This document shows positions 18,061-26,256 of a DNA stretch of 61,732 nucleotides, one piece after another. This DNA comes from Streptomyces sp. sk2.1 (GTDB taxonomy: Bacteria; Actinomycetota; Actinomycetes; Streptomycetales; Streptomycetaceae). The position numbers and the translations under genes are program-made. The stretch is from positions 31,800 to 93,531 of the forward strand of contig NZ_RDBO01000011.1 in assembly GCF_008120935.1 (NCBI RefSeq), written 5' to 3'. Numbering within the stretch: position 1 is the first letter of the stretch; each line of letters starts with the position of its first letter. Below the pieces are notes generated by a model that saw only the letters and a list, made by a program, of their open reading frames with translations, did no database searches and had not been told where the DNA came from.

Positions 18061-18846
18061 ATGGGGCCGACGCGGAGCTACACCATCGAATCGCTCGACA
18101 CCGGACTCCGGTTGATGCGGCTGTTCCTCACCCACGACACGCTGACCGTCTCCCGGGCGGCCGAACTGCTCTCCGTGGGCAGGTCCACCGCGCACCGGGT
18201 GCTCAGCACCCTGGAGGGGCGGGGCTTCGCGGTCCGGGACTCCTCCGGCCGCGGTTACGCACCTGGCCCCGAGCTGGTCCGGCTCGGACTCCCGGCCGGC
18301 TTCGGCACGGCGATCCACGAACGGCTCGGCGCCGTGCTGGAGGACGCAGTGCTGCGTACCGGCGAGACGGTGCAGAGCGCGGCGTTGATCGGCGACCGGA
18401 TCGTCATCACCGACGGTCGCGAGTGCCGGCATCCGGTGCGGGTGATGTCGGGGATCGGCCGCACCTGCCCCGCCCACACCACGGCGGGCGGCAGGATGCT
18501 GCTCTCCCGGATGGCGCCGGAACAGGTCCGCGCCCTCTATCCGCGGGAGGAGCTGCCGGCGACCTCGTCGAACGCCCCCGCCTCGCGTTCCGCGCTGCTC
18601 GCCGAGCTCGACGAGGTCCGCGGGCGGGGGTACGCGGTCAGCCGCGGGGAATCGGTCCGGGGCGTGTACGCCGTGGCCGTCCTCCTGACCGGGGCGAACT
18701 GGCGCGACCGGCTCGCCCTGATCGCCTCGGCCCCCGCCGACCGGGGCGACGACGCGGCGCTCGCCCGCCGCGCCGAGGAACTCCGCCGCTGCGCCGCGCT
18801 GCTGGACGGGCCCGGCACCGGGCATGAGGCGGCACCGCCCCGATGA
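18061..18846 (+). CDS. IclR-family transcriptional regulator
   Basis: This 261-residue IclR regulator has an N-terminal winged helix (LTVSRAAELLSVGRSTAHRV) and an effector domain with the typical segments CPAHTTAGGRMLL and GRGYAVSRGE. The ATG at 18061 is preceded by GAGGAA with a 10-nt gap; an in-frame ATG 19 codons earlier lacks one. Regulators of this type usually bind small aromatic or carboxylic acids. No catabolic operon lies next to it, so its target is unknown, though the PcaB-like lyase at 21.4 kb is a distant candidate because IclR proteins often control protocatechuate pathways. Confidence 0.88.
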   Translation: MGPTRSYTIESLDTGLRLMRLFLTHDTLTVSRAAELLSVGRSTAHRVLSTLEGRGFAVRDSSGRGYAPGPELVRLGLPAGFGTAIHERLGAVLEDAVLRTGETVQSAALIGDRIVITDGRECRHPVRVMSGIGRTCPAHTTAGGRMLLSRMAPEQVRALYPREELPATSSNAPASRSALLAELDEVRGRGYAVSRGESVRGVYAVAVLLTGANWRDRLALIASAPADRGDDAALARRAEELRRCAALLDGPGTGHEAAPPR

Positions 18847-18861
18847 CGCGCCGGTCCCCCG

Positions 18862-18945
18862 CACCGCGCGGGCGCGTGGAACCGGGGGCGGTCGGGAATT
18901 CCGTGCGCGGTGCGGAACCACACCGCGCGGGCGCGTGGAACCGGG
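18862..18945 (+). repeat. 25-bp direct repeat, two copies plus a partial third
   Basis: The 25-base unit beginning CACCGCGCGGGCGCGTGG is found identically at 18862-18886 and 18921-18945; its first 11 bases recur at 18978-18988. It lies between convergent genes. Confidence 0.7.
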
Positions 18946-18973
18946 CGCACGCCGGAGCGGTGGGGCGGCCGGT

Positions 18974-18994
18974 CCCGCACCGCGCGGGTGCGGG
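18974..18994. terminator. Hairpin between convergent iclR and marR genes
   Basis: CCCGCACC and GGTGCGGG form an 8-bp stem with a 5-nt loop; it contains the partial third copy of the direct repeat. Confidence 0.45.
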
Positions 18995-19025
18995 CCGTGC
19001 CGCGGCTGCCGCCCGGGGTCCGGGA

Positions 19026-19532
19026 TCAGCGGCGGGTGCCGCCGATCCGCCCCTCCAGCTGGACGAGCAGCTCGCCTAGCTGGGCGCTGAGTTGGACGTG
19101 GGTGCGCTCGTCGAGGCCCGACAGGACCGTGCGCTCGTACGCCAGTTGCCGCGGCAGCAGCGTGTCCACCAGCTCACGCCCCTCCTCCGTGAGGCGGACG
19201 TGGTTGACGCGGCGGTCGCGATCGTCGCCCCGGCGGTCGACGAGGCCGCGCTCCTGGAGGACCCGCAGGCGCTTGGTGACGGCGGCGCCGGAGGAGAACG
19301 TCTCCCTGGCCAGCTCGCCGGGGGTCAGTTCGCGGTCGGTGCGGCGCACGGCCCCGAGCAGGTCGAACTCGGCACGGGTCAGTCCGGCGGCGCGCAGTGG
19401 GGCGTCCTCCGCCTGCTGGAGCAGGGCGGCGCAGCGGTTGATGCGGCCGATGAGTTCCATCGGTCCGGTGTCCAGCTCCGGGTTGACGGCCTGCCACTGC
19501 CGTACCACCGAGGCGACGATGTCGTCGGTCAC
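19026..19532 (-). CDS. MarR-family transcriptional regulator
   Basis: This 168-residue MarR protein has a dimerisation helix, a winged helix (LTRAEFDLLGAVRR... ELTPGELARE) and the wing DRRGDDRDRRVNHVRLTEEG. The GTG start overlaps the stop of the FUSC gene (GTGA), so it is the second gene of a two-gene operon. Such pairs are usually autoregulated and respond to the transported compound; a possible operator sits at the operon start. Confidence 0.9.
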   Translation of the reverse strand: MTDDIVASVVRQWQAVNPELDTGPMELIGRINRCAALLQQAEDAPLRAAGLTRAEFDLLGAVRRTDRELTPGELARETFSSGAAVTKRLRVLQERGLVDRRGDDRDRRVNHVRLTEEGRELVDTLLPRQLAYERTVLSGLDERTHVQLSAQLGELLVQLEGRIGGTRR

Positions 19533-21253
19533 ACCGCTCCGTTCTCCGGGGCGGGGGCGAGCAGCCCCTGCCGTGTCGCTGTAGCGGCGAGCGTACGGTG
19601 TCCGGCCCGTTCGGCCGCGATGACCTGCTCCTGGGGCAGGGCGCGCTGCCACCATTCGCCCGCGGCGGTGTCGTCGGCGTCGCGCAGTTCGACGAGCGAC
19701 CCGGTCAGCCCGCGGCGGGCGGCGTCCAGGGCCACCGGATCGGTCAGCGGCGCGGCCAGCGCGCTCACGGCCCGGGCCCGGGCGAGTTCGGTGGCGGCCA
19801 GGGCCTTCTCCAGGCGTCCGCCGGCCCGGCGGTTGGTCACCAGGACGGCGGCGAGCAGGCCCGTACCGGCGCCGATGACGGTGTCCAGGACCCGGTCGCC
19901 GATGAGTTCGCCGACCGGGTGGGTACCGCCGAATTCCAGCACCAGCAGCGCCATCGGGGTGACGGCGACGGAGCCGAGCCAGTAGTTGCGGGTGATCAGG
20001 GCCTCGGCCGCGAAACCGAAGAACAGGCAGAAGCCGATGAGGGCCAGGGGTCCGGTGCGGCTGACGGGGAGGACGGCGGCGAAGACGAGGACGCCGATCA
20101 GGTTGCCCAGGGTGCGTTGCAGGGCCCGGTTCCAGGACAGCGTCACATTGGCCTGGTAGAGGGAGGCGGCGGTCACGATGGCCCAGTAGGGGCGGCCGAC
20201 GCCGGCCGCCTGGGAGGCATATCCGGCCAGGGCGCAGCCGATGAGCGCGCGGACGCCGATGGGCAGCAGCGGGGAGCCGGGGGCGAGGCCGCGCAGCAGC
20301 GCGCGGCGGGCGTCGCGCCGGCTCGTGCCGCGCCGGGCGGCCCGCTCGGAGTCGATGCCGAACAGTTCGTCCGAGGTGCCCGGGGCGGGCGGCGGGGTGG
20401 GGACGGGGCCGCGGGCCCGGGCCTGCCGCGCCCAGGCGCGGAGCAGGTCGGGGTCCGGTGCGGGGACGGGCACGGCCGGGGAGGCGTTGAGGCAGGCGTC
20501 GGGGGCGGTTGCGGCGGTCGCCGTCTCGGCGTGGACGACGAGGCGTTCGAGCGCCCGGCGCGTGGGGGTGGGGCGTCCGGCGGCGAGCAGGCACTGCCAG
20601 GCCGCGTGCACGGCGGCGGCCGTCGCGTGCCGGGTGCGGGGGCCGGGGTCGGCCAGGTGGGCGGCGGCAGCGTCGAGGGCGCGGGCCGTCGCCCGGCGCT
20701 CCGGGCCCTCCCTGCGGATGAGCACGGGGCCGACCGCGACCAGCCAGGCGATCGCCCCGGCGGCCAGGGTCAGCGCGAGGTGGCCGGGCACCTGGCCGAG
20801 TCGTTGCGGGGCGAAGAGCGCGGCCGAGGTGACGAACGTGAAGATCACCGGTCCGGGCGGGCCGATGCGGGTGGCGTCGCAGAGCGTCTTCTGCCCGGCC
20901 GCGAGGACGGCCCCCACCGCGATCAGCACGGTGGCCGAGGAGGTGAGGGAGGCCGCGACCAGCGATATCGCCATGCCGATGACCATGGAGACGACGACTC
21001 CGGCGACGGCACGGGCCCGACGCACGTAGGGCAGGTTGTGCCCGTACAGGGCGCAGAGCGAACCGGCCATCGTGTACATCACCAGGTCGAGCCGGTCGGC
21101 GGCGAGCAGCACCAGGTCCGGTACGGCGGTGGCGACGACCACGCTCAGCGCCGGTTTGAACCACATGTCCGAGGGCCGGACGAGACGCAGCGGGGCCGCC
21201 AGCGGGAGTCTGCGGACGGAGGGCTGCCGGGACCAGGTGGTTGCATCACTCAC
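19529..21253 (-). CDS. FUSC-family aromatic acid exporter-like membrane protein
   Basis: This 574-residue membrane protein has two blocks of hydrophobic helices (about residues 30-170 and 325-460) separated by a soluble loop. It matches the FUSC/AaeB-like layout, with the conserved GRPYWAIVTAA motif at the start of the second block. Family members export aromatic acids or other small organics. Translation starts at GTG 21253 with no visible Shine-Dalgarno, so the message may be leaderless. It is coupled to the MarR gene downstream. Confidence 0.85.
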   Translation of the reverse strand: MSDATTWSRQPSVRRLPLAAPLRLVRPSDMWFKPALSVVVATAVPDLVLLAADRLDLVMYTMAGSLCALYGHNLPYVRRARAVAGVVVSMVIGMAISLVAASLTSSATVLIAVGAVLAAGQKTLCDATRIGPPGPVIFTFVTSAALFAPQRLGQVPGHLALTLAAGAIAWLVAVGPVLIRREGPERRATARALDAAAAHLADPGPRTRHATAAAVHAAWQCLLAAGRPTPTRRALERLVVHAETATAATAPDACLNASPAVPVPAPDPDLLRAWARQARARGPVPTPPPAPGTSDELFGIDSERAARRGTSRRDARRALLRGLAPGSPLLPIGVRALIGCALAGYASQAAGVGRPYWAIVTAASLYQANVTLSWNRALQRTLGNLIGVLVFAAVLPVSRTGPLALIGFCLFFGFAAEALITRNYWLGSVAVTPMALLVLEFGGTHPVGELIGDRVLDTVIGAGTGLLAAVLVTNRRAGGRLEKALAATELARARAVSALAAPLTDPVALDAARRGLTGSLVELRDADDTAAGEWWQRALPQEQVIAAERAGHRTLAATATRQGLLAPAPENGAV

Positions 21254-21256
21254 TCA

Positions 21257-21274
21257 AATACTTTAGCAGGTATT
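21257..21274 (-). promoter_or_regulatory. Candidate MarR operator at the FUSC-marR promoter
   Basis: AATAC (21257-21261) and GTATT (21270-21274) form an inverted repeat with an 8-nt spacer immediately upstream of the FUSC start. A TAAAGT hexamer on the minus strand within it would be a -10 for a leaderless transcript. The site would then block RNA polymerase when bound. Confidence 0.4.
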
Positions 21275-21416
21275 ACACCCGTAAAACATTTCTCCGGGTC
21301 GCCGGCCGCCGGGCCCCGGGCCACACTGATCGCAGCACCCACGCACCCGCTCCCCCACCCCGGTCCGGCATCCGTTCGCGGCGCGCGCCGATGCGGGCCC
21401 TTCTGGAGTCCAGCCG

Positions 21417-22778
21417 ATGTACGAGAGCGATGCCGGACTGCTCGCCCCCGGGCGGGCCGGCTCCCCCGCCGAGACGGCCACCGGCGACAGCGCCTTCCTG
21501 CGGGCGATGCTCGACGCCGAGGCCGCGCTCACCCGCGCCCAGTCCGACTGCGGGCTGGCCCCGGCCGGCGCGGGGCAGGCGGTGACCGCGGCGGCGGCCG
21601 ACATGAGCCGGTTCGACGTGCGGGACCTCGCGCTGCGCGCACGCGCGGGCGGCGATCCGGTCGTCCCCCTGGCCCTGGACCTGGTGGCAAGGGTGACGGA
21701 GGACTTCCGGCCGTACGTGCACCGGGGCGCGACCAGCCAGGACATCCTCGACACGGCCGCCATGCTGGTCGCCGCGCGCACCCTGGCACCGGTGCTCGAC
21801 GACCTGGCGCGCACCGCGGACGCGGTGGCCCGGATCGCCACCGCGCACCGCAACACCCCGATGGCCGGCCGCGCGCTCACCCAGCACGCCGCGCCGATCA
21901 CCTTCGGGCTGAAGGCGGCCGGGTGGCGTGCGCTGATCCTCGACGCGCGGGACCGGCTCTCGGCCGTACGGGAGTCGCTGCCCGCCCAGCTGGGCGGCGC
22001 GGCGGGGACGCTGGCCTCGTTCGGGGCCTACGCGCCCGGCGCCGACACCGACGGGATCGATCCGGGGCTGCCGCTGCTCCAGATGTTCGCGAACGAACTC
22101 GGCCTGGCCGAACCCCTGCTGCCCTGGCACACCCTGCGCACCCCGATCGCCGACCTGGCGGGTGCGCTGGCCTTCACGGCGGGCGCGCTCGGCAAGACGG
22201 CGGCCGATGTGCTCACCCTGTCCCGTACCGAGATCGGCGAGGTCGCCGAGGCGCAGGACGGCGGCCCGTCCGTCCTGGCGCACAGGGCCGACCCGGTGCG
22301 CGCCACGCTGATCGCGGCGGCGGCCCGCCGCGCCCCCGGTCTGGCGGCGACGCTGTACGGCTCGCTCACGGCCGAGGACGAGCGGCCGGCCGGGGCCTGG
22401 CACGCCGAGTGGGAGCCGCTGCGCGAACTGCTGCGGCTGGTCGGCGGCGCCGCGCGGGACGCCGCCGAACTGACCGGGGGGCTGCGCGTCGTCCCCTACG
22501 CCATGCGGGAGAACCTCCAGCTCACCGACGGGCTGATCGTCTCGGAGCGGCTGGCCGCCGCGTTCGCGGAACGGGTCGGCCGCAGGCGCGCCGCCGAGGT
22601 GCTGGCGGGCGCCGCGGTCCGGGCCCGCGCGGAGACCACGGACCTGTCCGACGTCCTGGCCGACGTCCTCGACGAGGAGCCCGAGCTGGCGGGGATCGAC
22701 CTGGCGGAACTGACCGAGCCCGCCCGGTACACCGGCTGCGCGGGCGCGCTCACCGACCGCGCGCTGGACCGCGGCTGA
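21417..22778 (+). CDS. Fumarase/adenylosuccinate-lyase superfamily protein (PcaB-like) with altered signature loop
   Basis: This 453-residue protein resembles 3-carboxy-cis,cis-muconate cycloisomerase. HRGATSQDILDTA and ALTQHAAPITFGLKAAGW carry the substrate-binding and catalytic His regions. The superfamily signature (GSSxMPxKxNP) instead reads GGPSVLAHRADPV at about residues 282-294: one Ser is kept, but Met-Pro, Lys and Asn have changed. The enzyme may have a new substrate or be inactive. GGAG precedes the ATG by 9-10 bases. There are no other beta-ketoadipate pathway genes here; its neighbour is a convergent amidohydrolase. Confidence 0.78.
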   Translation: MYESDAGLLAPGRAGSPAETATGDSAFLRAMLDAEAALTRAQSDCGLAPAGAGQAVTAAAADMSRFDVRDLALRARAGGDPVVPLALDLVARVTEDFRPYVHRGATSQDILDTAAMLVAARTLAPVLDDLARTADAVARIATAHRNTPMAGRALTQHAAPITFGLKAAGWRALILDARDRLSAVRESLPAQLGGAAGTLASFGAYAPGADTDGIDPGLPLLQMFANELGLAEPLLPWHTLRTPIADLAGALAFTAGALGKTAADVLTLSRTEIGEVAEAQDGGPSVLAHRADPVRATLIAAAARRAPGLAATLYGSLTAEDERPAGAWHAEWEPLRELLRLVGGAARDAAELTGGLRVVPYAMRENLQLTDGLIVSERLAAAFAERVGRRRAAEVLAGAAVRARAETTDLSDVLADVLDEEPELAGIDLAELTEPARYTGCAGALTDRALDRG

Positions 22779-22807
22779 CCACCCTCCAGAACGCCCTCGC
22801 GCCCGGG

Positions 22808-24010
22808 TCAGACCAGTTCGCCCCCGCGGGCGACGACCCGTCCGGCGCGCACCACCAGGGACGGGACCGGGCGGTCCACGACGGCCTCGGGCAGCGAACC
22901 GGCGGCGACGAGGACGAAGTCGGCCGGGTCGCCGGCCTCCAGCCGGGAGGCGGGCAGTCCGAGCAGCGCGGCACCGCCCTGGGCCACCGCCTCGTAGCAG
23001 GCGGCGAGTTCGGCGTCGGTGCGGGCGTCGGTGCGGTAGGCGAGCAGATGGGCGCGGGCCAGCATGTCGCCGTCGCCGAACGGCGACCAGGCGTCGCGCA
23101 CCCCGTCGGAGCCGACGGCGATCCGCACCCCGTGCGGGGCGAGCCGTGCGGGGTCCAGGACCGGGTCGTCGCCCAGGGCGCAGGTGACCAGGGCGACGCC
23201 CGCCTCGGCCAGCCGCGCGGCCATGGCGTCGCGTTCGCCGCCCTCCAGCTCGGCGACGGCGAACGCGTGGCCGATCGTGACGCGCCCCCGCATCCCGGCG
23301 GCGACGGTGCGCCGGGCGATCTCGGCGGTCTGGCGCAGCCCGGCGGGCCCGCCGTCGTGCAGGTGGATGTCGAGGGGGACGCCCTTGCGGCCGGCCAGCG
23401 CGAACACGAAGTCCAGCTGGCCCTCCATGTCGCCGTCGATGCCGACGGGGTCGAGGCCGCCCACGACGTCGGCCCCCTCGGACAGGGCCTGTTCCATGAG
23501 CTCGGCGGTGCCGGGCTCGCTCAACAGACCGAGCTGGGGGAAGGCGACGATCTGGACGTCGATGAGGTGCTTGCGGGCGTCGGCCGCGGCGCGCACCCCG
23601 TGCACCCCGAGCAGGCCGTGCGCGGGGGCGACGTCCACATGGGCCCGCATGGCGCGGGTGCCCCGGGCGATGGCCCGGTCCATCAGCGCCCCGGCCCGCT
23701 CCTCCACCGGGGAGGTGAATCCCGCCCTGGCCCGTACGTCGCCGTCGATCAGGTCGCGGAGCGTCCCGGCGGGCTCCCGGCTGAGCCAGGGCCCGCCCCA
23801 GGTGGTCTTGTCGGGGTGGATGTGCGCGTCCACGGGCGAGGGCAGGACGAGGGCGCCCGCGGCGTCCACGGTCCTGCAGCCGGCGGGCACTTCCGCCGGG
23901 TCGTACCCGGCGATCCGGCCGTCGGAGACCAGCAGGTCGCGGACGCTTCCGTCGGCGGTGCGGACGGCGGTGAACAGGACGTGGGGAAGGGCGGGGGCGG
24001 ATGTCGCCAT
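22808..24010 (-). CDS. Amidohydrolase, cytosine deaminase-like
   Basis: This 400-residue metal-dependent hydrolase begins, after a beta-sandwich strand, with the metal motif PVDAHIHPDKT (two His ligands). HVDVAP, DIHLHDGG and GSDGVRDAW supply the remaining His and Asp ligands in the order seen in CodA-like cytosine/isocytosine deaminases. The ATG at 24010 is preceded by AAGGAG; longer starts would read through the operator-like palindrome upstream. The exact substrate (cytosine or another cyclic amidine) is not certain. The gene converges on the PcaB-like lyase with a 29-base gap. Confidence 0.82.
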   Translation of the reverse strand: MATSAPALPHVLFTAVRTADGSVRDLLVSDGRIAGYDPAEVPAGCRTVDAAGALVLPSPVDAHIHPDKTTWGGPWLSREPAGTLRDLIDGDVRARAGFTSPVEERAGALMDRAIARGTRAMRAHVDVAPAHGLLGVHGVRAAADARKHLIDVQIVAFPQLGLLSEPGTAELMEQALSEGADVVGGLDPVGIDGDMEGQLDFVFALAGRKGVPLDIHLHDGGPAGLRQTAEIARRTVAAGMRGRVTIGHAFAVAELEGGERDAMAARLAEAGVALVTCALGDDPVLDPARLAPHGVRIAVGSDGVRDAWSPFGDGDMLARAHLLAYRTDARTDAELAACYEAVAQGGAALLGLPASRLEAGDPADFVLVAAGSLPEAVVDRPVPSLVVRAGRVVARGGELV

Positions 24011-24166
24011 GGGTCCGGGGTCTCCTTCGGGTGCCGGGTGGTGCGCGAGGGACGTGACGCGGTGCGCGAGGAGCGGGAGGCGCCGCGGGAAGGCGCGCGG
24101 GAGCACGCGGGGCGCGGCTGCCGCGGCCCTCACGGATTTCGGGAAGCTTCGCGGAGCCTCGCCCGA

Positions 24167-24184
24167 CATTTGGTATACCAGATG
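24167..24184. promoter_or_regulatory. GntR/FCD-type operator palindrome
   Basis: CATTTGGTATACCAGATG is an 18-bp palindrome with a single mismatched pair around the perfect TGGTATACCA core. FCD-type GntR regulators recognise sites of the form TNGTNNNACNA. It lies 157 bases upstream of the amidohydrolase start and 69 bases upstream of the divergent small gene at 24253. No GntR gene lies in this window. Confidence 0.55.
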
Positions 24185-24252
24185 GTCCGGATGTCGGCCC
24201 GTACCGGCATCCACCCCTCATTGAAACTTCACACACCACGTACGATGACGGA

Positions 24253-24678
24253 ATGAACGAACCTGGCGGGCAGCGGCCCCGGGGAAGGCGGGGCATCGGC
24301 GCCCCTGTCGCCCTCGGTTGGCTCTTCATGCTGTTCGCCATGGTCACGTGCTGTTCGGTCCCGGCTCCGTCCTCGCACGGCTCCGGCGCCCACAGCACCT
24401 CCGTCGCGGTCCGGGTCCTCACCCCGGTGCACGCCGAGCCCGCGCCGTCCGTGGTGGCCGACGCCTCCGCGGACCGGGGAGTGGGCAGCTCCTGCCACGG
24501 CACGGTCGAGCACGCGACACCCGTCGTGCTGCCCGGCCAGAGCGCGCCCGCGGCCCTTCCCGGTGCCACCGTCGCCGCCTCCGTCGCCCCGCTCACCGGA
24601 GCCGCCACGATCCGCGGCCCCTCCAACGACGCCGTGCGCGCGGTCGACCATCTCCGTCTGCAGGTTCAACGGGTCTAG
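24253..24678 (+). CDS. Small protein with one N-terminal membrane segment
   Basis: I do not recognise this 141-residue protein. It has a basic N-terminus (RPRGRRG), one hydrophobic segment (GAPVALGWLFMLFAMVTCC, about residues 15-34) ending in two Cys, and a low-complexity Ala/Val/Ser tail with one further Cys (SSCHG). It could be a membrane-anchored extracytoplasmic protein. It is followed by a good terminator, so it is probably transcribed apart from the DUF3105-DUF305 pair, though its position suggests a related role. Confidence 0.55.
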   Translation: MNEPGGQRPRGRRGIGAPVALGWLFMLFAMVTCCSVPAPSSHGSGAHSTSVAVRVLTPVHAEPAPSVVADASADRGVGSSCHGTVEHATPVVLPGQSAPAALPGATVAASVAPLTGAATIRGPSNDAVRAVDHLRLQVQRV

Positions 24679-24687
24679 AGGCAGGCC

Positions 24688-24715
24688 CCCGTTTTCCGGA
24701 GAACCGGAAAGCGGG
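24688..24715 (+). terminator. Hairpin terminator after the small membrane gene
   Basis: A 12-bp stem (CCCGTTTTCCGG with CCGGAAAGCGGG, one G-U pair) is closed by an AGAA tetraloop, 10 bases after the TAG stop. Confidence 0.7.
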
Positions 24716-24763
24716 CTCCCGCATGCCCCGATCCCACCCGTCTTGCCGAACCGAAGGACCCCC

Positions 24764-25411
24764 ATGGCTTCCGCCAAGAACCAGAACGCCTCCGCCGCGC
24801 GCCGCGCCAAGCTGGAGGAGGCCCGCCGCAAGGAACGGGCCCGCGAGCGGCGCAGCCGCATCATCACCATCACCGCGTCCGTCGCCGTGGTGGCCGCGCT
24901 CGTCGCGGGCGGCGGATATCTGATGTCCGCGGCCGACGACCAGGAGAAGGCCGAGGCCGAGGTCAAGGCCTCGCCCGTGAAGGGTGAGCGGACCTGGGAC
25001 AAGCTCTCCCAGAACCACGTCGAGAAGCAGGTCTCCTACCCGATGAACCCGCCGGTCGGCGGCGACCACAACCCGGTCTGGATGAACTGCAACGCCGACG
25101 TCTACACCAAGGCGATACCGAAGGAGAACGCCGTGCACTCCCTGGAGCACGGCGCGGTCTGGGTGACGTACACGGACAAGGCGAAGCCCGCCGACGTCGA
25201 GAAGCTCAGTACGCGGGTCAAGGCGACGCCCTACTCGCTGATGAGCCCGGTCGAGGACCAGGCCGCACCGATCATGCTCAGCGCCTGGGGCAAGCAGGTC
25301 ACGGTGACGAGCGCCACCGACGCGCGCGTCGAGCAGTTCTTCACCAAGTACGTGCAGGGCCCGCAGACGCCGGAGCCCGGCGCGGCCTGCACCGGCGGGG
25401 TCGCCGGATGA
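24764..25411 (+). CDS. DUF3105 membrane-anchored protein
   Basis: This 215-residue protein has a charged cytoplasmic N-terminus (KLEEARRKERARERR), one membrane helix (about residues 33-55) and an outer DUF3105 domain with the family motifs PPVGGDHNPVWMNC, HSLEHGAVWVTY and a C-terminal Cys. The conserved His and Cys residues suggest metal binding, but no activity is established. GAAGGA precedes the ATG. It overlaps the DUF305 gene by ATGA; the two families often occur together in actinobacteria. Confidence 0.9.
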   Translation: MASAKNQNASAARRAKLEEARRKERARERRSRIITITASVAVVAALVAGGGYLMSAADDQEKAEAEVKASPVKGERTWDKLSQNHVEKQVSYPMNPPVGGDHNPVWMNCNADVYTKAIPKENAVHSLEHGAVWVTYTDKAKPADVEKLSTRVKATPYSLMSPVEDQAAPIMLSAWGKQVTVTSATDARVEQFFTKYVQGPQTPEPGAACTGGVAG

Positions 25412-26052
25412 CGCCCGCCCTCCGCTCCTCGCGCCCGATGGTGCTGGCGGGCGGCACGGTGCTGCTGCTCGCGCTGGGCCTGATCGCGCTGATGCTCGTA
25501 CGGCCGTCCGCGTCCGCCGACTCCGGCCCCGCCGCGGCCGCTCCCCCGGACTCCTCGGTCGACGTCGGCTTCGCCCGCGACATGTCGGTCCACCATCAGC
25601 AGGCGGTCGAGATGTCGTTCATCGTCCGGGACCGCACCTCCGACGAGGCGGTGCGCCTGCTCGCGTACGACATCATCAACACGCAGGCCAATCAGCGCGG
25701 CATGATGCTCGGCTGGCTGGAGGGCTGGGGCCGGGCGAAGTCGTCCGGTGCCGAGCCGATGGCCTGGATGGGGCACGCCTTCACCCCCAGGGGAGACGGT
25801 TCGCTGATGCCCGGCATGGCGACCGACAGCGAGCTGGACGAGCTGCGGGCGGCGAAGGGGAAGAAGGCCGAGGTGCTGTTCCTCGAGCTGATGACCGTGC
25901 ACCACCGGGCGGGTGCGGAAATGGCCCAGGCCGCGGCCACCTCGGCGGACACCGAACTGATCAGGAACCTGGCGGCGGGCATGGTCCGGGGCCAGCAGTC
26001 GGAGATCGAGCTCATGGCGGACATGCTCGGCAAGCGCGGCGCGAAGCCCTGA
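25408..26052 (+). CDS. DUF305 ferritin-like exported protein
   Basis: This 214-residue protein has an uncleaved or cleavable N-terminal hydrophobic helix (about 12-32) and a DUF305 four-helix domain with the duplicated motifs DMSVHHQQAVEM and MTVHHRAGAEM, plus a Met-rich GMMLGW/MPGM region. His and Met ligands of this kind suggest copper handling outside the membrane, an inference from composition. It is the second gene of the pair and is followed by a strong terminator. Confidence 0.9.
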   Translation: MTPALRSSRPMVLAGGTVLLLALGLIALMLVRPSASADSGPAAAAPPDSSVDVGFARDMSVHHQQAVEMSFIVRDRTSDEAVRLLAYDIINTQANQRGMMLGWLEGWGRAKSSGAEPMAWMGHAFTPRGDGSLMPGMATDSELDELRAAKGKKAEVLFLELMTVHHRAGAEMAQAAATSADTELIRNLAAGMVRGQQSEIELMADMLGKRGAKP

Positions 26053-26055
26053 TCC

Positions 26056-26092
26056 GGTACCGGTGCACGGACCGGGTACCGGTGCACGGACC
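26056..26092 (+). repeat. 18-bp tandem direct repeat
   Basis: GGTACCGGTGCACGGACC occurs at 26056-26073 and again at 26075-26092, just after the DUF305 stop. Each copy contains ACCGGT and GTGCAC palindromes. Confidence 0.7.
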
Positions 26093-26112
26093 CTGATCCG
26101 GCTTCCGTCGGC

Positions 26113-26151
26113 GGCCCGTCCTGCGGGGGTTCCTCCCCCGCAGGACGGGCC
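26113..26151 (+). terminator. Strong hairpin terminator of the DUF3105-DUF305 operon
   Basis: A perfect 17-bp stem (GGCCCGTCCTGCGGGGG and complement) has a 5-nt TTCCT loop. Confidence 0.8.
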
Positions 26152-26256
26152 GTTCCCGTACGCGCCACGGCCCGTGGGAGGCACCCGGTCCCCGCACGAC
26201 GGCCGGGCGCCGGGCACCGGGGCCCGCACAGGGGATCGCATAGGCTCGTTCCCGAC

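Noticed and set aside
19598..24256. A plus-strand frame of about 1550 codons across the FUSC, lyase and amidohydrolase region
   Set aside because: It is antisense or out of frame to three recognisable genes and its composition is that of a shadow frame.
26056..26092. The 18-bp direct repeats as attachment sites of an integrated element
   Set aside because: The copies are one base apart with no integrase or tRNA gene nearby.
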